A DNA stretch of 64,000 nucleotides, taken from NCBI RefSeq assembly GCF_033242265.1, contig NZ_BTFW01000001.1, positions 3,121,001 to 3,185,000 of the forward strand, given 5' to 3'. Shown in pieces: positions 1-10,135 of this stretch; positions within the stretch are counted from its first letter, which is position 1, and each line of letters starts with the position of its first letter. The position numbers and the translations under genes are program-made. The notes beneath the pieces are model-generated. The model was not told where the DNA came from. It saw only the letters and a program-made list of their open reading frames with translations, and ran no database searches. Source of the DNA: Novosphingobium sp. IK01 (GTDB taxonomy: Bacteria > Pseudomonadota > Alphaproteobacteria > Sphingomonadales > Sphingomonadaceae).

Positions 1-156
1 CAGGCCCGCGAAGCCGAGGCGGAGGCCGCGATGCGGGCCGACCCCCTCGTGCGCGCGGCGCTCGAAGCCTTTCCGGGCGCTGAAATTCTCGACGAATCCA
101 ACCCTGCCACGGCCGAACGTCGGCCCTGGCAGCCTGCGCGGAGCAGACAAGCATGA
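1..156 (+). CDS. dnaX: DNA polymerase III subunit gamma/tau, C-terminal end (partial)
   Basis: An open frame runs from the first base to TGA at 154-156, giving the last 51 residues of a longer protein. The segment DPLVRAALEAFPGAEI followed by a short charged tail looks like the C-terminus of alphaproteobacterial tau, which binds the polymerase alpha subunit. The call rests mainly on context: its stop overlaps the ybaB start (ATGA), and dnaX-ybaB is a very conserved pair. The ATPase domain lies outside the window, so the family cannot be proven here. Confidence 0.75.
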   Translation, partial: QAREAEAEAAMRADPLVRAALEAFPGAEILDESNPATAERRPWQPARSRQA

Positions 157-488
157 AGTCCATGGAAGAAATGATCCAGGCTGCCCAGAAGGCCGCCGAA
201 ACGATCCAGCGCCAGATGGAGGACGCCCAGGGGCGCCTCGACGGCATCGAGGTGGAAGGCGCGGCCGGTGGCGGTCTCGTCAAGATCAAGGCTTCGGCCA
301 AGGGGCGCGTGATCGGCGTCTCGATCGACGACAGCCTGCTGGTTCCCGCCGACAAGGGCATCCTCGAAGACCTCGTGGCCGCGGCCTTCAACGACGCGCG
401 CACCAAGGCCGATGCGGCAGCGGGCGAGGAAATGCAGAAGGTGCAGATGGCGGCGGGCATTCCGCCGGGCTTCAAGCTGCCGTTCTGA
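153..488 (+). CDS. ybaB: YbaB/EbfC family nucleoid-associated protein
   Basis: A 111-residue protein of the usual family length. The start MKSMEEMIQAAQKAAETIQ, the central GGGLVKIKASAKGRVIGVSID strand region and the end GIPPGFKLPF are characteristic of YbaB. Family members are dimeric DNA-binding proteins of the nucleoid, often linked to recombination through dnaX-ybaB-recR operons. The start overlaps the dnaX stop by four bases, so the two are probably translationally coupled. recR does not follow; the next gene on this strand encodes an MlaA-like protein. Confidence 0.93.
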   Translation: MKSMEEMIQAAQKAAETIQRQMEDAQGRLDGIEVEGAAGGGLVKIKASAKGRVIGVSIDDSLLVPADKGILEDLVAAAFNDARTKADAAAGEEMQKVQMAAGIPPGFKLPF

Positions 489-511
489 TTCGGCCCTGAT
501 CTGTCTGGTCC

Positions 512-547
512 TGCCACAGGGGCGCTCATTTGACCGATCCTGTGGCA
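512..547. repeat. Inverted repeat downstream of ybaB
   Basis: TGCCACAGG at 512-520 is matched by its exact complement CCTGTGGCA at 539-547 across an 18-nt loop. No T-run follows, so it is not a clear intrinsic terminator. It could be a weak hairpin at the end of the dnaX-ybaB transcript. Confidence 0.3.
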
Positions 548-626
548 TGGCCGTAGTTCTGCCATGATCGTTGCGCAATGAAACGGGTGTCCTGCAAGCG
601 ATTGTGGCGGGGCTTATGACGGGGAC

Positions 627-1754
627 ATGATGATCGTATTGCTTGCCGCCGCGCTGGCCAGTGCCGCGCCGACCGAAACCGGTGTAGCCCAGAACGCGTC
701 AGCGCCTGCTGCTGTGGATGCCAGTCAGGCGGCGCAAGGGCAGCCGGCACCGGCTGGTGTGGCTGGCGCGAGTGCCCCCGATGCTGCCCCCGATGCTGCG
801 ATGGCCGCGCCGCCGCCGGTCGCCCCTGAGGCCGCACCGGTCGTGTCTTCGCAAGCGACCGCCTCGGAGCCCGCCGCAACGCCCGCGCCGGCAACCCCGG
901 CCCGGCCCCAGACGACGACGGGCGCCCCCATCGTGGTCGAAGGGCGCACCAAGGCGCCTCCGGGTGATCCGGTGATCAAGCTCAACATGGCGAGCTATTC
1001 GGTCGCCCAGTCGGTCGATCACGCGATCATCGAGCCTGCCGCGATGGGTTACAAGAAGCATGTGCCCAGCCCGATCCGTGCGGCCGTGCGCCACTTCTTT
1101 GCCAACCTGACCGAGCCGGTCATCGCGGTCAATTTCCTGCTCCAGCTCCATCCGGGCAAGGCTGCCGAAACGGTGGGCCGCTTCGGGATCAACTCGACCA
1201 TCGGCATTGGCGGCCTGCTCGACGTGGCCAAGACCAAGACCTTCAAGCTGCCCTACCGGGTCAATGGTTTCGGCTATACCTTCGCCTATTACGGGGTGAA
1301 GCCGGGGCCGTTCCTGTTCATCCCGCTGGTTGGCCCGACGACCTTGCGCGATGCCATCGGTCTGGGACTGGATCGCATGGTCCTGCCGCTCGTGGTCGGT
1401 GGCCCGCTGCGCAGCCCCTATTACGTGGCCAGCTCCTTCGTGGTGCGCTCGCTCAACGACCGTCTGGCCGCCGACGAAGGCATCCGCGAGGCCCGCGCGA
1501 GCAGCGACCCCTACACTTCGACCAAGAACGCCTACCTCGCCCAGCGCCAGGCCGAGATCGACGAGCTCAAGGGGCACAAGCACAAGGTCGCCCCGCCAGC
1601 CGAACCGGTGCCGGCAGCCCCCGGTTCGGGCGAACCTGCGGCCTCGGCTCCATCTGGCGGGCCGGCCGCCCCGGCGCAGCCTGCTGCGCCGACAACGCCG
1701 CCTGTTTCCACTCCTGCGCCCGGCCAGGCTCCGGCGGCAAACCCGATTCCCTGA
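627..1754 (+). CDS. MlaA/VacJ-family protein with low-complexity Ala/Pro-rich ends
   Basis: A 375-residue protein. Residues about 115-260 match the MlaA (VacJ) core: a helix ending IIEPAAMGYKKHVPSPIR, then HFFANLTEPVIAVNFLLQ, GRFGINSTIGIGGLLDVA and PGPFLFIPLVGPTTLRDAIG. MlaA is the outer-membrane part of the Mla system that removes mislocalised phospholipids from the outer leaflet. The N-terminus is a hydrophobic signal-like segment (MMIVLLAAALASAA) with no lipobox cysteine, unlike typical MlaA lipoproteins. Residues about 25-100 and the last 60 are rich in Ala and Pro. An in-frame TGA at 579-581 and no earlier start codon fix the start at 627 or 630. Confidence 0.8.
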   Translation: MMIVLLAAALASAAPTETGVAQNASAPAAVDASQAAQGQPAPAGVAGASAPDAAPDAAMAAPPPVAPEAAPVVSSQATASEPAATPAPATPARPQTTTGAPIVVEGRTKAPPGDPVIKLNMASYSVAQSVDHAIIEPAAMGYKKHVPSPIRAAVRHFFANLTEPVIAVNFLLQLHPGKAAETVGRFGINSTIGIGGLLDVAKTKTFKLPYRVNGFGYTFAYYGVKPGPFLFIPLVGPTTLRDAIGLGLDRMVLPLVVGGPLRSPYYVASSFVVRSLNDRLAADEGIREARASSDPYTSTKNAYLAQRQAEIDELKGHKHKVAPPAEPVPAAPGSGEPAASAPSGGPAAPAQPAAPTTPPVSTPAPGQAPAANPIP

Positions 1755-1833
1755 AGAATCGGGCCCCGGACAGTGCAAAACGGGGGCGGGAAGGGCTGAA
1801 ATTCGCCAATCCCCAGCCGTCTTGCCCGTTGGG

Positions 1834-1863
1834 CATTGCGGGGCCAGACATGGGCCCCCATAT
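1834..1863 (+). promoter_or_regulatory. Possible sigma-32 (heat-shock) promoter upstream of lon
   Basis: CCCCATAT at 1856-1863 is an exact match to the sigma-32 -10 consensus CCCCATNT. A weaker -35-like CATTGCG lies at 1834-1840 with a 15-nt spacer, which is a permitted distance. Lon is heat-inducible in many proteobacteria. The -35 box is poor (ATTG instead of CTTG), so this is tentative. Confidence 0.35.
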
Positions 1864-1932
1864 CCTGATCATATCTGTGGAAAGGCCTGAGGCTCGCCAT
1901 TGGGTTCTCAGCTGGGACGGACAACTGAACGC

Positions 1933-4341
<2,409 letters not shown>

Positions 4342-4388
4342 CCGTTCGGGGAGCCCGTTCAGGCTTTCCCATGCAGGCATGAAACACG

Positions 4389-4424
4389 AAAAGCCGCACG
4401 CGCAGACCTTGCGTGCGGCTTTTT
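4389..4424 (+). terminator. Rho-independent terminator of lon
   Basis: AAAAGCCGCACGC at 4389-4401 pairs exactly with GCGTGCGGCTTTT at 4411-4423, with a 9-nt loop and a run of five T. It lies 48 nt after the lon stop. Confidence 0.88.
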
Positions 4425-4577
4425 GCATGAGCGCGAACATGCCGGATTCCGGGCATAATTTGGGGTCATCGCGCTCTTTTGCCTTTGACACGCATTTCTT
4501 TCTCGGCTCTCTTCCCGGCAATCTGAAAAGACGAGTCCGAAGGCATTTTCTCCGATAAGAACTAGGGGTTTTCGCAC

Positions 4578-4850
4578 ATGAACAAGAACGATCTGATCAG
4601 CGCTGTCGCCGATGCGAGCGGCCTGCCCAAGGGCGACGCGATGAAGGCGGTGGAAGCCGTGTTCGACGCGATTACGCAGGCGCTGTCCAAGGGCGACGAA
4701 GTGCGTCTGGTTGGTTTCGGGACGTTCTCGGTGGCCAAGCGCAAGGCTTCGACGGGCCGCAATCCGCGCACGGGCGAGCCGATGGAAATCGAGGCCTCGA
4801 CCCAGCCCAAGTTCAAGGCCGGCAAGGGCCTCAAGGACGCCGTGAACTAA
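4578..4850 (+). CDS. DNA-binding protein HU
   Basis: A 90-residue HU/IHF-family protein. It starts MNKNDLISAVADASGLPKGDA and contains the hallmark GFGTFSVAKRKASTGRNPRTGE, in which the arm inserts into the minor groove, then ends KFKAGKGLKDAVN. Length and sequence fit HU-beta (HupB-like) more than IHF. HU compacts the nucleoid as a homo- or heterodimer. It is a single-gene unit: the lon terminator lies upstream and a hairpin shared with convergent rlmB lies downstream. TTGACA at 4485-4490 could be a -35 box, but I see no convincing -10. Confidence 0.95.
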   Translation: MNKNDLISAVADASGLPKGDAMKAVEAVFDAITQALSKGDEVRLVGFGTFSVAKRKASTGRNPRTGEPMEIEASTQPKFKAGKGLKDAVN

Positions 4851-4876
4851 GTTTTTCCCACAGCTTTGCTGCGCAC

Positions 4877-4916
4877 AAAAAAGGCCGCGTCGACAGGATC
4901 GACGCGGCCCTTTTTT
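4877..4916. terminator. Bidirectional intrinsic terminator between the HU gene and rlmB
   Basis: GGCCGCGTCG at 4883-4892 pairs exactly with CGACGCGGCC at 4900-4909. A's precede the stem and a run of six T follows it, so it can terminate transcription of the HU gene (+) and of convergent rlmB (-). Confidence 0.88.
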
Positions 4917-4932
4917 GTTTCTGCCGAAAGGA

Positions 4933-5781
4933 TCAGTCCTCGGCCGTCTCGCGCGTGGCGGCGGCATAGAGGGCGATGGCCGCCGCGTTCGAGACATTGA
5001 GGCTCTCGACCGCGCCGCTGATCGGCAGGCGGGCGATGGAATCGCAATGCTGCATCACGTTGTGGCGCATGCCTTCGCCCTCGGCGCCCAGCACGAGCGC
5101 GATCGGCCCGGCGGGCAGGGCCGAAGGGAACGTCGCGCGGCCTTCGCCGTCGAGGCCGATGCGCCAGTACCCGGCTTCCGCAATCGATTCGAGCGCGCGG
5201 GCCAGATTGACCACCCGCACCCACGGCACGACTTCGAGCGCGCCCGAGGCGGACTTTGCCAGCGTGCCCGATTCGGGCGGGGCATGACGATCCTGGGTGA
5301 TCAGCGCGGCCACGTCGAACGCCGCGCACGAACGCAGGATCGCGCCGACATTGTGCGGGTCGGTCACCTGGTCGAGAATCACCAGCGTGCGTCCCTCGGC
5401 CTCTTCGAGCACTTCATCGAGCGCCACATCGTCGAGCGGGGTGCATTCGAGCACGAGACCCTGATGGGGTGCATCGCGCGCCACGAGGCGCGCCAGATCG
5501 ACTGCCTGGGCATATTCCACCGGCAGTTCACGCGGCAATTCAGCATCATGGTCATCGAGCATGGCCTGAATCGCCTCGCGCGTGCCCCACAGCTTCTTGG
5601 CGGTGCGGTTGGGGTTGGTGAGGGCGGCCTCGATCGCGTGGCGGCCCCAGAGCCGCACGGTCCCGGCAGAACCGCGGCCCGACCCGCGCCCCCCCTGGTT
5701 GCGCCCGGCCCGCCCGCGCAGCGCGCGTCCCTTCTTGCCACTGTCCTGGCGGTTGTTGTTATCATCATCGTGGCGGGGCAT
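4933..5781 (-). CDS. rlmB: 23S rRNA (guanosine-2'-O-)-methyltransferase, TrmH/RlmB family
   Basis: A 282-residue SPOUT methyltransferase. The N-terminal 45 residues are basic and low complexity (Asn/Gly/Arg-rich). A substrate-binding domain starts at LWGRHAIEAAL, and the knotted catalytic domain has DPHNVGAILRSCAAF, VLGAEGEGMR and ESLNVSNAAAIALY. Family members 2'-O-methylate G2251 in the 23S peptidyl-transferase loop using SAM. ATG 5781 is preceded by AGGTG; a TTG at 5805 would add eight residues. Which 23S or tRNA position it modifies is not provable from sequence. tRNA-Tyr lies just upstream on the other strand. Confidence 0.9.
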   Translation of the reverse strand: MPRHDDDNNNRQDSGKKGRALRGRAGRNQGGRGSGRGSAGTVRLWGRHAIEAALTNPNRTAKKLWGTREAIQAMLDDHDAELPRELPVEYAQAVDLARLVARDAPHQGLVLECTPLDDVALDEVLEEAEGRTLVILDQVTDPHNVGAILRSCAAFDVAALITQDRHAPPESGTLAKSASGALEVVPWVRVVNLARALESIAEAGYWRIGLDGEGRATFPSALPAGPIALVLGAEGEGMRHNVMQHCDSIARLPISGAVESLNVSNAAAIALYAAATRETAED

Positions 5782-5968
5782 GCGAACACCTGTGTATAAA
5801 ATCAAAAAACTGTCACGCCCTTAGCCACCCCCCCCATTGACAGGCAAGCGATCGTTCGCCAAATGGCCCTCACTCGGCCGGACGGACTGGCTCGCTTCTA
5901 GCGAAAAAGTCCATTCAAAAGCGGGAAGTCCTTGAAAAAGGAAGTCCCAGCACCGGCAAATCTGGTGT

Positions 5969-6054
5969 GGACAGGTGGCCGAGTGGTTAAAGGCAGCAGA
6001 CTGTAAATCTGCCCGCGCAAGCGTACGCTAGTTCGAATCTAGCCCTGTCCACCA
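5969..6054 (+). tRNA. tRNA-Tyr (GTA)
   Basis: An 86-nt class II tRNA. Acceptor strands GGACAGG (5969-5975) and CCTGTCC (6044-6050) pair perfectly. The anticodon stem GCAGA/TCTGC encloses the loop CTGTAAA with anticodon GTA at 6003-6005. A long variable arm and the T-loop GTTCGAATC follow. The CCA end is encoded at 6052-6054. It marks the left edge of a more variable gene block, but I see no integrase or repeated 3' end. Confidence 0.97.
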
Positions 6055-6185
6055 CCAGTGCTTTTTTCTTCAATGATCGCTGGTGCTTACTCCGGTTTTG
6101 CGGCTGATTCTGGCGAACTTTTCATGCACGTTCGCCATCGCCTTGTCCGCGAGAGTGCGTCTGGCATCGAAAGAACCTGTGACGG

Positions 6186-6713
6186 TCACATGGTGCGATG
6201 AGGTTCGCAGGCGATTCCGTCGCCGTCTCCGTCCATCTCGGGGCGATAGCCTGGTTCATCACGGTAGATCGGGGCTGTTCCTGCCGCCCGAGCTTCATTG
6301 CATCCCCGCCAATAGTCACCGGCCTGCGGGGGGCGGGCACGCAATATGCCTGCTTTGACAGGCAAGCTATTGTCCTGTGGTTCAATCGGTTCGCTGACCT
6401 GAAGTGGGCGGGCATGGGGTTTGCCTGCTTTGGCAGGCAAGCTGTTATCCAGCGGCTCAATGCGTTCACTGGCCTGAAGTGGGCGGATATGGGGGGCGTC
6501 TGCTTTTGCAGGCAGATCATTGGCCGATGACGCAATCCGTTCAGGGCCGCCTTTGCCTATCGAGACGGACCCCAGCCCCACGATAGCCCCGAATATGGCA
6601 GCTGCGCCGAGCACCTTGACCGCTGTAGGGACAGGTTCCTGTTCCGGTGGGAGCGGGTTATCGCGGCGTTGACTGCTGGACGAGCCACGATTGGGAAAAG
6701 AATTTCGGCGCAT
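6186..6713 (-). CDS. Excalibur calcium-binding domain protein with 25-residue repeats
   Basis: A 175-residue protein. Residues about 30-52 form one membrane segment (AVKVLGAAAIFGAIVGLG). Then come two full and one partial 25-residue repeats beginning LPAKADAPHIRPLQASERIE. The C-terminal 45 residues are an Excalibur domain: DYWRGCNEARAAGTAPI, a spacer, then DGDGDGIACEP, a compact Ca2+-binding loop held by the two cysteines. Such domains occur in extracellular or periplasmic proteins, so the C-terminus is probably periplasmic, tethered by the helix. The specific role is unknown. It stands alone on the minus strand downstream of tRNA-Tyr. Confidence 0.82.
   Translation of the reverse strand: MRRNSFPNRGSSSSQRRDNPLPPEQEPVPTAVKVLGAAAIFGAIVGLGSVSIGKGGPERIASSANDLPAKADAPHIRPLQASERIEPLDNSLPAKAGKPHARPLQVSEPIEPQDNSLPVKAGILRARPPQAGDYWRGCNEARAAGTAPIYRDEPGYRPEMDGDGDGIACEPHRTM
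6347..6540. repeat. 75-bp tandem repeat, about 2.6 copies
   Basis: Units start at 6347, 6422 and 6497 (period 75 bp). On the plus strand each begins with a variant of TGCCTGCTTTGGCAGGCAAG. The repeats lie inside the excalibur-protein gene and encode 25-residue units. Copies differ by scattered substitutions, so the duplication is not recent. Confidence 0.85.
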
Positions 6714-6824
6714 CGGGTCTGGATAACGATCCAGGGTTAAAAGCCGGTTTCTTTTGGTGCCAACCCGTTGACGGGCGGCTGAAAAAGCCGGTTTTTGTGT
6801 TGCGGCGCAAGGGCCCGAAAAGCA

Positions 6825-7268
6825 TCAGGACACGGGGATCGGGCCTTTGCTGAGACGCTTGCGCAGGAAGAACCGCTTTTGACCGATGGGATGATCGTCC
6901 AGAGTGCCGAACACTTCGAAGCCCAGTTTCTCGTAAAAGCCGCGAGCCTGGAATTCATAGGTGTCGAGCCAAAGGCCGATGCAACCGTTGGCGCGTGCGA
7001 TGTTCTCGGCCTGCGCCATCAGAGCTTTGCCGCAACCTTTCCCGCGTAGATTCTCCGGGACCGCCAGCAGTTCTACGAAAAGCCAATCATAAGCGCATTT
7101 CCCCCATAGGCCGCCAACGTGTTCGCCCAGCTTGTCGGTCAACAGGATCGCCACCGGACGGATACGCGGGTCTCCTGCCTGGGCGATGTTATAGGATCGA
7201 AGCGGCGCGAGCACGGCATTGCGGTGCGCGTCTGTGGGGTCTTCCGGGATCGTGATCTTGAACGTCAT
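6825..7268 (-). CDS. GNAT family N-acetyltransferase
   Basis: A 147-residue protein with the GNAT fold signature. The strand LFVELLAVPENLRGKGCG is followed by helix KALMAQAENIARANGC; Arg75-x-x-Gly78-x-Gly80 is the acetyl-CoA pyrophosphate loop. The segment LDTYEFQARGFYEKLGFEVFG is the usual C-terminal motif with a tyrosine general acid. The substrate cannot be predicted; relatives acetylate small amines or peptides. It is divergent from the SDR gene at 7471, with about 200 bp between them. Confidence 0.87.
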   Translation of the reverse strand: MTFKITIPEDPTDAHRNAVLAPLRSYNIAQAGDPRIRPVAILLTDKLGEHVGGLWGKCAYDWLFVELLAVPENLRGKGCGKALMAQAENIARANGCIGLWLDTYEFQARGFYEKLGFEVFGTLDDHPIGQKRFFLRKRLSKGPIPVS

Positions 7269-7470
7269 GGAGCGGACATAGCCCGTCTTTGTTTGCCCCT
7301 GAAGGCCTTCCCCGGGAACGATTTGTTTTGAGAAGTTGCTGCTACCGGGCCGATGCTGTAGAACGAGAGGGTAATCGGGAGTTTTCGAAATGATCCAGCG
7401 TCACCGCTGAAGCGGAAAGACATACACCTGCGGAGTGATCCGCCGACTGGACTCTGTTTTCGAGAACATC

Positions 7471-8250
7471 ATGCGAAGACTGGAAAATAAGACGTGTGTC
7501 GTGACTGGCGCGGCACGTGGGATTGGTCGTGCTATTGCAGCCCGCTTCCATGAGGAAGGGGCTGTCGTCATCGTCACCGACATAGACGAAGCCGCAGGGG
7601 CGGCGACTGCTGCCGCAATTGGATGTCGGTTCGAGCCGCTCGACGTCCGCGAGGAAGGAGACTGGTCGCGTTTGGCCAAGGCCGTCCCGGTGGCCGATGT
7701 GGTGGTCAACAATGCGGGCGTAACCGGATTTGAGGCGGGCATGGTGCCTCATGATCCGGAACACGCCAGCCTTGCCGATTGGCGCGAGGTTCATCGGGTC
7801 AATCTGGATGGCACGTTTCTCGGCTGCCGCTATGCGATCGGCGCGATGAAAGGGGCAGGGACGGGCTCGATCATCAACATATCGTCGCGATCAGGGCTGG
7901 TCGGTATACCCGGTGCGGCGGCCTATGCTTCGTCCAAAGCTGCGATCCGCAACCACAGCAAGACGGTTGCGCTCTACTGCGCGCAACAGGGGTGGACGAT
8001 ACGCTGCAATTCGATCCACCCCGCCGCGATCCTGACGCCAATCTGGGAGCCGATGCTGGGCACTGGTCCGGACCGGGATGCCAAAGCGCGGGCTTTCGTT
8101 GCCGACACACCGCTCAAGCGGTTCGGGAGGCCTGATGAAGTCGCGGCGATCGCCGTCACTCTCGCCTCGGACGAAGCAACCTATGTTACCGGCACGGAAG
8201 TGGTCATCGACGGTGGCCTGCTGGCCGGCTCGGCCGCGACACCCGGCTAA
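7471..8250 (+). CDS. SDR family NAD(P)-dependent oxidoreductase
   Basis: A 259-residue classical short-chain dehydrogenase. The nucleotide-binding motif TGAARGIG is at residues 12-19, followed by an acidic residue after the second strand (VTDID), which suggests NAD(H) preference. NNAG is at 80-83. The catalytic residues are Ser139, Tyr152 and Lys156 (YASSK). The C-terminal [16 protein letters not shown] is typical of 3-ketoacyl-ACP or steroid/alcohol reductases. The start is ATG 7471; an upstream in-frame codon at 7435 adds 12 unlike residues. The gene stands alone and its substrate is unknown. Confidence 0.88.
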   Translation: MRRLENKTCVVTGAARGIGRAIAARFHEEGAVVIVTDIDEAAGAATAAAIGCRFEPLDVREEGDWSRLAKAVPVADVVVNNAGVTGFEAGMVPHDPEHASLADWREVHRVNLDGTFLGCRYAIGAMKGAGTGSIINISSRSGLVGIPGAAAYASSKAAIRNHSKTVALYCAQQGWTIRCNSIHPAAILTPIWEPMLGTGPDRDAKARAFVADTPLKRFGRPDEVAAIAVTLASDEATYVTGTEVVIDGGLLAGSAATPG

Positions 8251-8414
8251 ACGCATTGGTGGGGGTGGCCAGCCGGCTCCCTTCACCTCACTCTATCGTG
8301 ATGAAGAGACTGCGGAAGGGGTGCGTATGATCGCAAGCCCCCAACTTGACGCTGCGCCGTGCTGATTTCGAACGGGTTTTGCAAAGATCAAGCAGTCACC
8401 GAACTCGCAGTAGA

Positions 8415-8440
8415 TTTATTGGACGAATCGGTCTATTAAA
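8415..8440. promoter_or_regulatory. Putative AcuR operator (imperfect 26-bp inverted repeat)
   Basis: Arms TTTATTGGACGAA (8415-8427) and TCGGTCTATTAAA (8428-8440) match at 9 of 13 positions when one is inverted. The repeat ends five bases before the TetR-family start codon at 8446. TetR repressors usually bind such palindromes next to their own promoter, so this is a good candidate for autoregulation and control of the downstream reductase gene. Confidence 0.55.
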
Positions 8441-8445
8441 TTTCC

Positions 8446-9072
8446 ATGAGCGATGCCCCAGCCAAACGCCGTGGTCGGCCCAAGTCGAAACCCGAGGATG
8501 CCGGCGCCCGGCAGGCGCTGATCCGGGCGGGGCTCGAGCATTTGACCGAGAAGGGCTATTCGGCGGTCGGGGTCGACGAGATCCTGCGTAGCGCCGAAGT
8601 GCCCAAGGGCAGTTTTTATCATTACTTCAAAAGCAAGGCCGATTTCGGGGCCCAGCTCGTCGAGGCCTACCATACCTTCTTCGTGGGCATGCTCGAGCGC
8701 TCGCTATCGAACGCCGACCTTCCCCCGCTCGAACGGCTTCGCGCTTTCACGCTTGAGGCAGAAGCGGGCATGGCGCGTCACGGTTTTCGCAAAGGCTGCC
8801 TTGTCGGCAACCTTGGCCAGGAAATGGGGGCCTTGCCCGAGCCGTTCCGCGACCAGCTCGTGGCCGTCCTGACCGACTGGCAGGAGCGGACGCGGCGCTG
8901 CCTTGCCAGGGCGCAGAGCGAGGGGACGCTCGCCAGGAGCCACGATCCCGGCCAGCTTTCTGCCTTTTTCTGGATCGGCTGGGAAGGCGCGGTCCTGCGC
9001 GCCAAGCTCGAACGCAGCCCCGAGCCGTTGCGCGCCTTTTCCGACCAGTTTTTTCGTTTCGTTACCTCCTGA
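8446..9072 (+). CDS. acuR: TetR/AcrR family transcriptional regulator, AcuR-like
   Basis: A 208-residue repressor. The N-terminus ([20 protein letters not shown]) resembles the AcuR group. The helix-turn-helix spans residues about 20-65 and ends [17 protein letters not shown]. The C-terminal domain contains [12 protein letters not shown], a TetR_C segment common to this subgroup. In Rhodobacter sphaeroides, AcuR represses acuI and is released by acrylate. Here an acuI homologue starts 12 bp after the stop, the same pairing, so the two genes form one operon. The effector is inferred. A palindrome sits just upstream. Confidence 0.82.
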   Translation: MSDAPAKRRGRPKSKPEDAGARQALIRAGLEHLTEKGYSAVGVDEILRSAEVPKGSFYHYFKSKADFGAQLVEAYHTFFVGMLERSLSNADLPPLERLRAFTLEAEAGMARHGFRKGCLVGNLGQEMGALPEPFRDQLVAVLTDWQERTRRCLARAQSEGTLARSHDPGQLSAFFWIGWEGAVLRAKLERSPEPLRAFSDQFFRFVTS

Positions 9073-9083
9073 AAGGACTTCTC

Positions 9084-10076
9084 ATGTTCGATGCAATCCT
9101 CATCGCCAAGGATGGCGAGCAACAGGTCGTGCGCCTCACCCAGGTCGACGAAAGCCAACTGCCGGAAGGTGATGTCGAGGTTGCGGTCGCCTATTCGACG
9201 CTCAACTACAAGGATGCCCTGGCCATCACCGGAGCCTCGCCGGTTGTACGCAGCTTCCCCATGGTTCCCGGCATTGATTTTGCCGGGGTCGTTACGGCCA
9301 GCACGCATGCGGACTACAAGCCCGGCGACAGCGTGATCCTCAATGGCTGGGGTGTCGGCGAGAAGCACTGGGGCGGGCTGTCGCAGCGCGCGCGTGTCCC
9401 TGGTGACTGGCTGGTTCCGCTTCCCGAGGGGATTTCCCTGCGCCAGGCTATGGCCATCGGCACGGCGGGCTACACGGCGATGCTCTGCATCGATGCGCTC
9501 GAACGCTACGGCCTGACGCCAGATGCCGGAGAAATCGCGGTCAGCGGCGCGGCTGGCGGTGTCGGCAGCATTGCGACCATCCTCTTGGCGGCGCGCGGCT
9601 ATTCGGTCGCGGCAATCACGGGCCGGCCGACGGAAGCCGATTATCTGCGCGAGCTTGGTGCTGCGACGATCGTCGATCGTAGCGAGCTGTCCGGAAAGGT
9701 CCGTCCGCTGGCGAAAGAGCGCTGGGCAGGCGCAATCGATGTCGCCGGCAGCACGATTCTTGCCAACCTGCTCGCCTCGATCCGCTATGGCGGCGCTGTG
9801 GCGGCGTGCGGTCTGGCGGCTGGCATGGATCTTCCCGCAACTGTGGCGCCCTTCATTCTTCGCGGGGTTTCGCTCCTGGGCGTCGACAGTGTGATGGCGC
9901 CGCAGTCGAAACGTCTGGCGGCTTGGGCCGGGCTGGCTCGCGACCTCGACATGGACCGCCTGGCGAAGATGACGAACGAGATCGCGCTTGCCGATGTGAT
10001 CGGGACGGCACCTGACTTCCTTGCCGGTAAAGTCCGGGGCCGTATCGTGGTTCCGGTTGCGCCGGATCTGGGCTGA
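9084..10076 (+). CDS. acuI: Acrylyl-CoA reductase (NADPH), AcuI/YhdH family
   Basis: A 330-residue zinc-free medium-chain dehydrogenase. Segments typical of AcuI are [57 protein letters not shown] (NADPH-binding Rossmann loop) and GRIVVPV at the end. AcuI reduces toxic acryloyl-CoA to propionyl-CoA in DMSP/acrylate and 3-hydroxypropionate metabolism. No DMSP lyase or CoA ligase is nearby, so a detoxification role is likely but inferred. The gene is convergent with the P-type ATPase; the inverted repeat GCGGCCAG (10120-10127)/CTGGCCGC (10143-10150) lies at the junction. Confidence 0.88.
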   Translation: MFDAILIAKDGEQQVVRLTQVDESQLPEGDVEVAVAYSTLNYKDALAITGASPVVRSFPMVPGIDFAGVVTASTHADYKPGDSVILNGWGVGEKHWGGLSQRARVPGDWLVPLPEGISLRQAMAIGTAGYTAMLCIDALERYGLTPDAGEIAVSGAAGGVGSIATILLAARGYSVAAITGRPTEADYLRELGAATIVDRSELSGKVRPLAKERWAGAIDVAGSTILANLLASIRYGGAVAACGLAAGMDLPATVAPFILRGVSLLGVDSVMAPQSKRLAAWAGLARDLDMDRLAKMTNEIALADVIGTAPDFLAGKVRGRIVVPVAPDLG

Positions 10077-10135
10077 ACTCGAATTTTTGCACAGTCTGCT
10101 CGTGCCTGCCTGCGCGTGTGCGGCCAGCAACAGCT

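Noticed and set aside
489..626. 4.5S RNA (ffs) next to dnaX/ybaB
   Set aside because: ffs often lies near dnaX in alphaproteobacteria, but the conserved GGAAGCAGC-type core is not present here.
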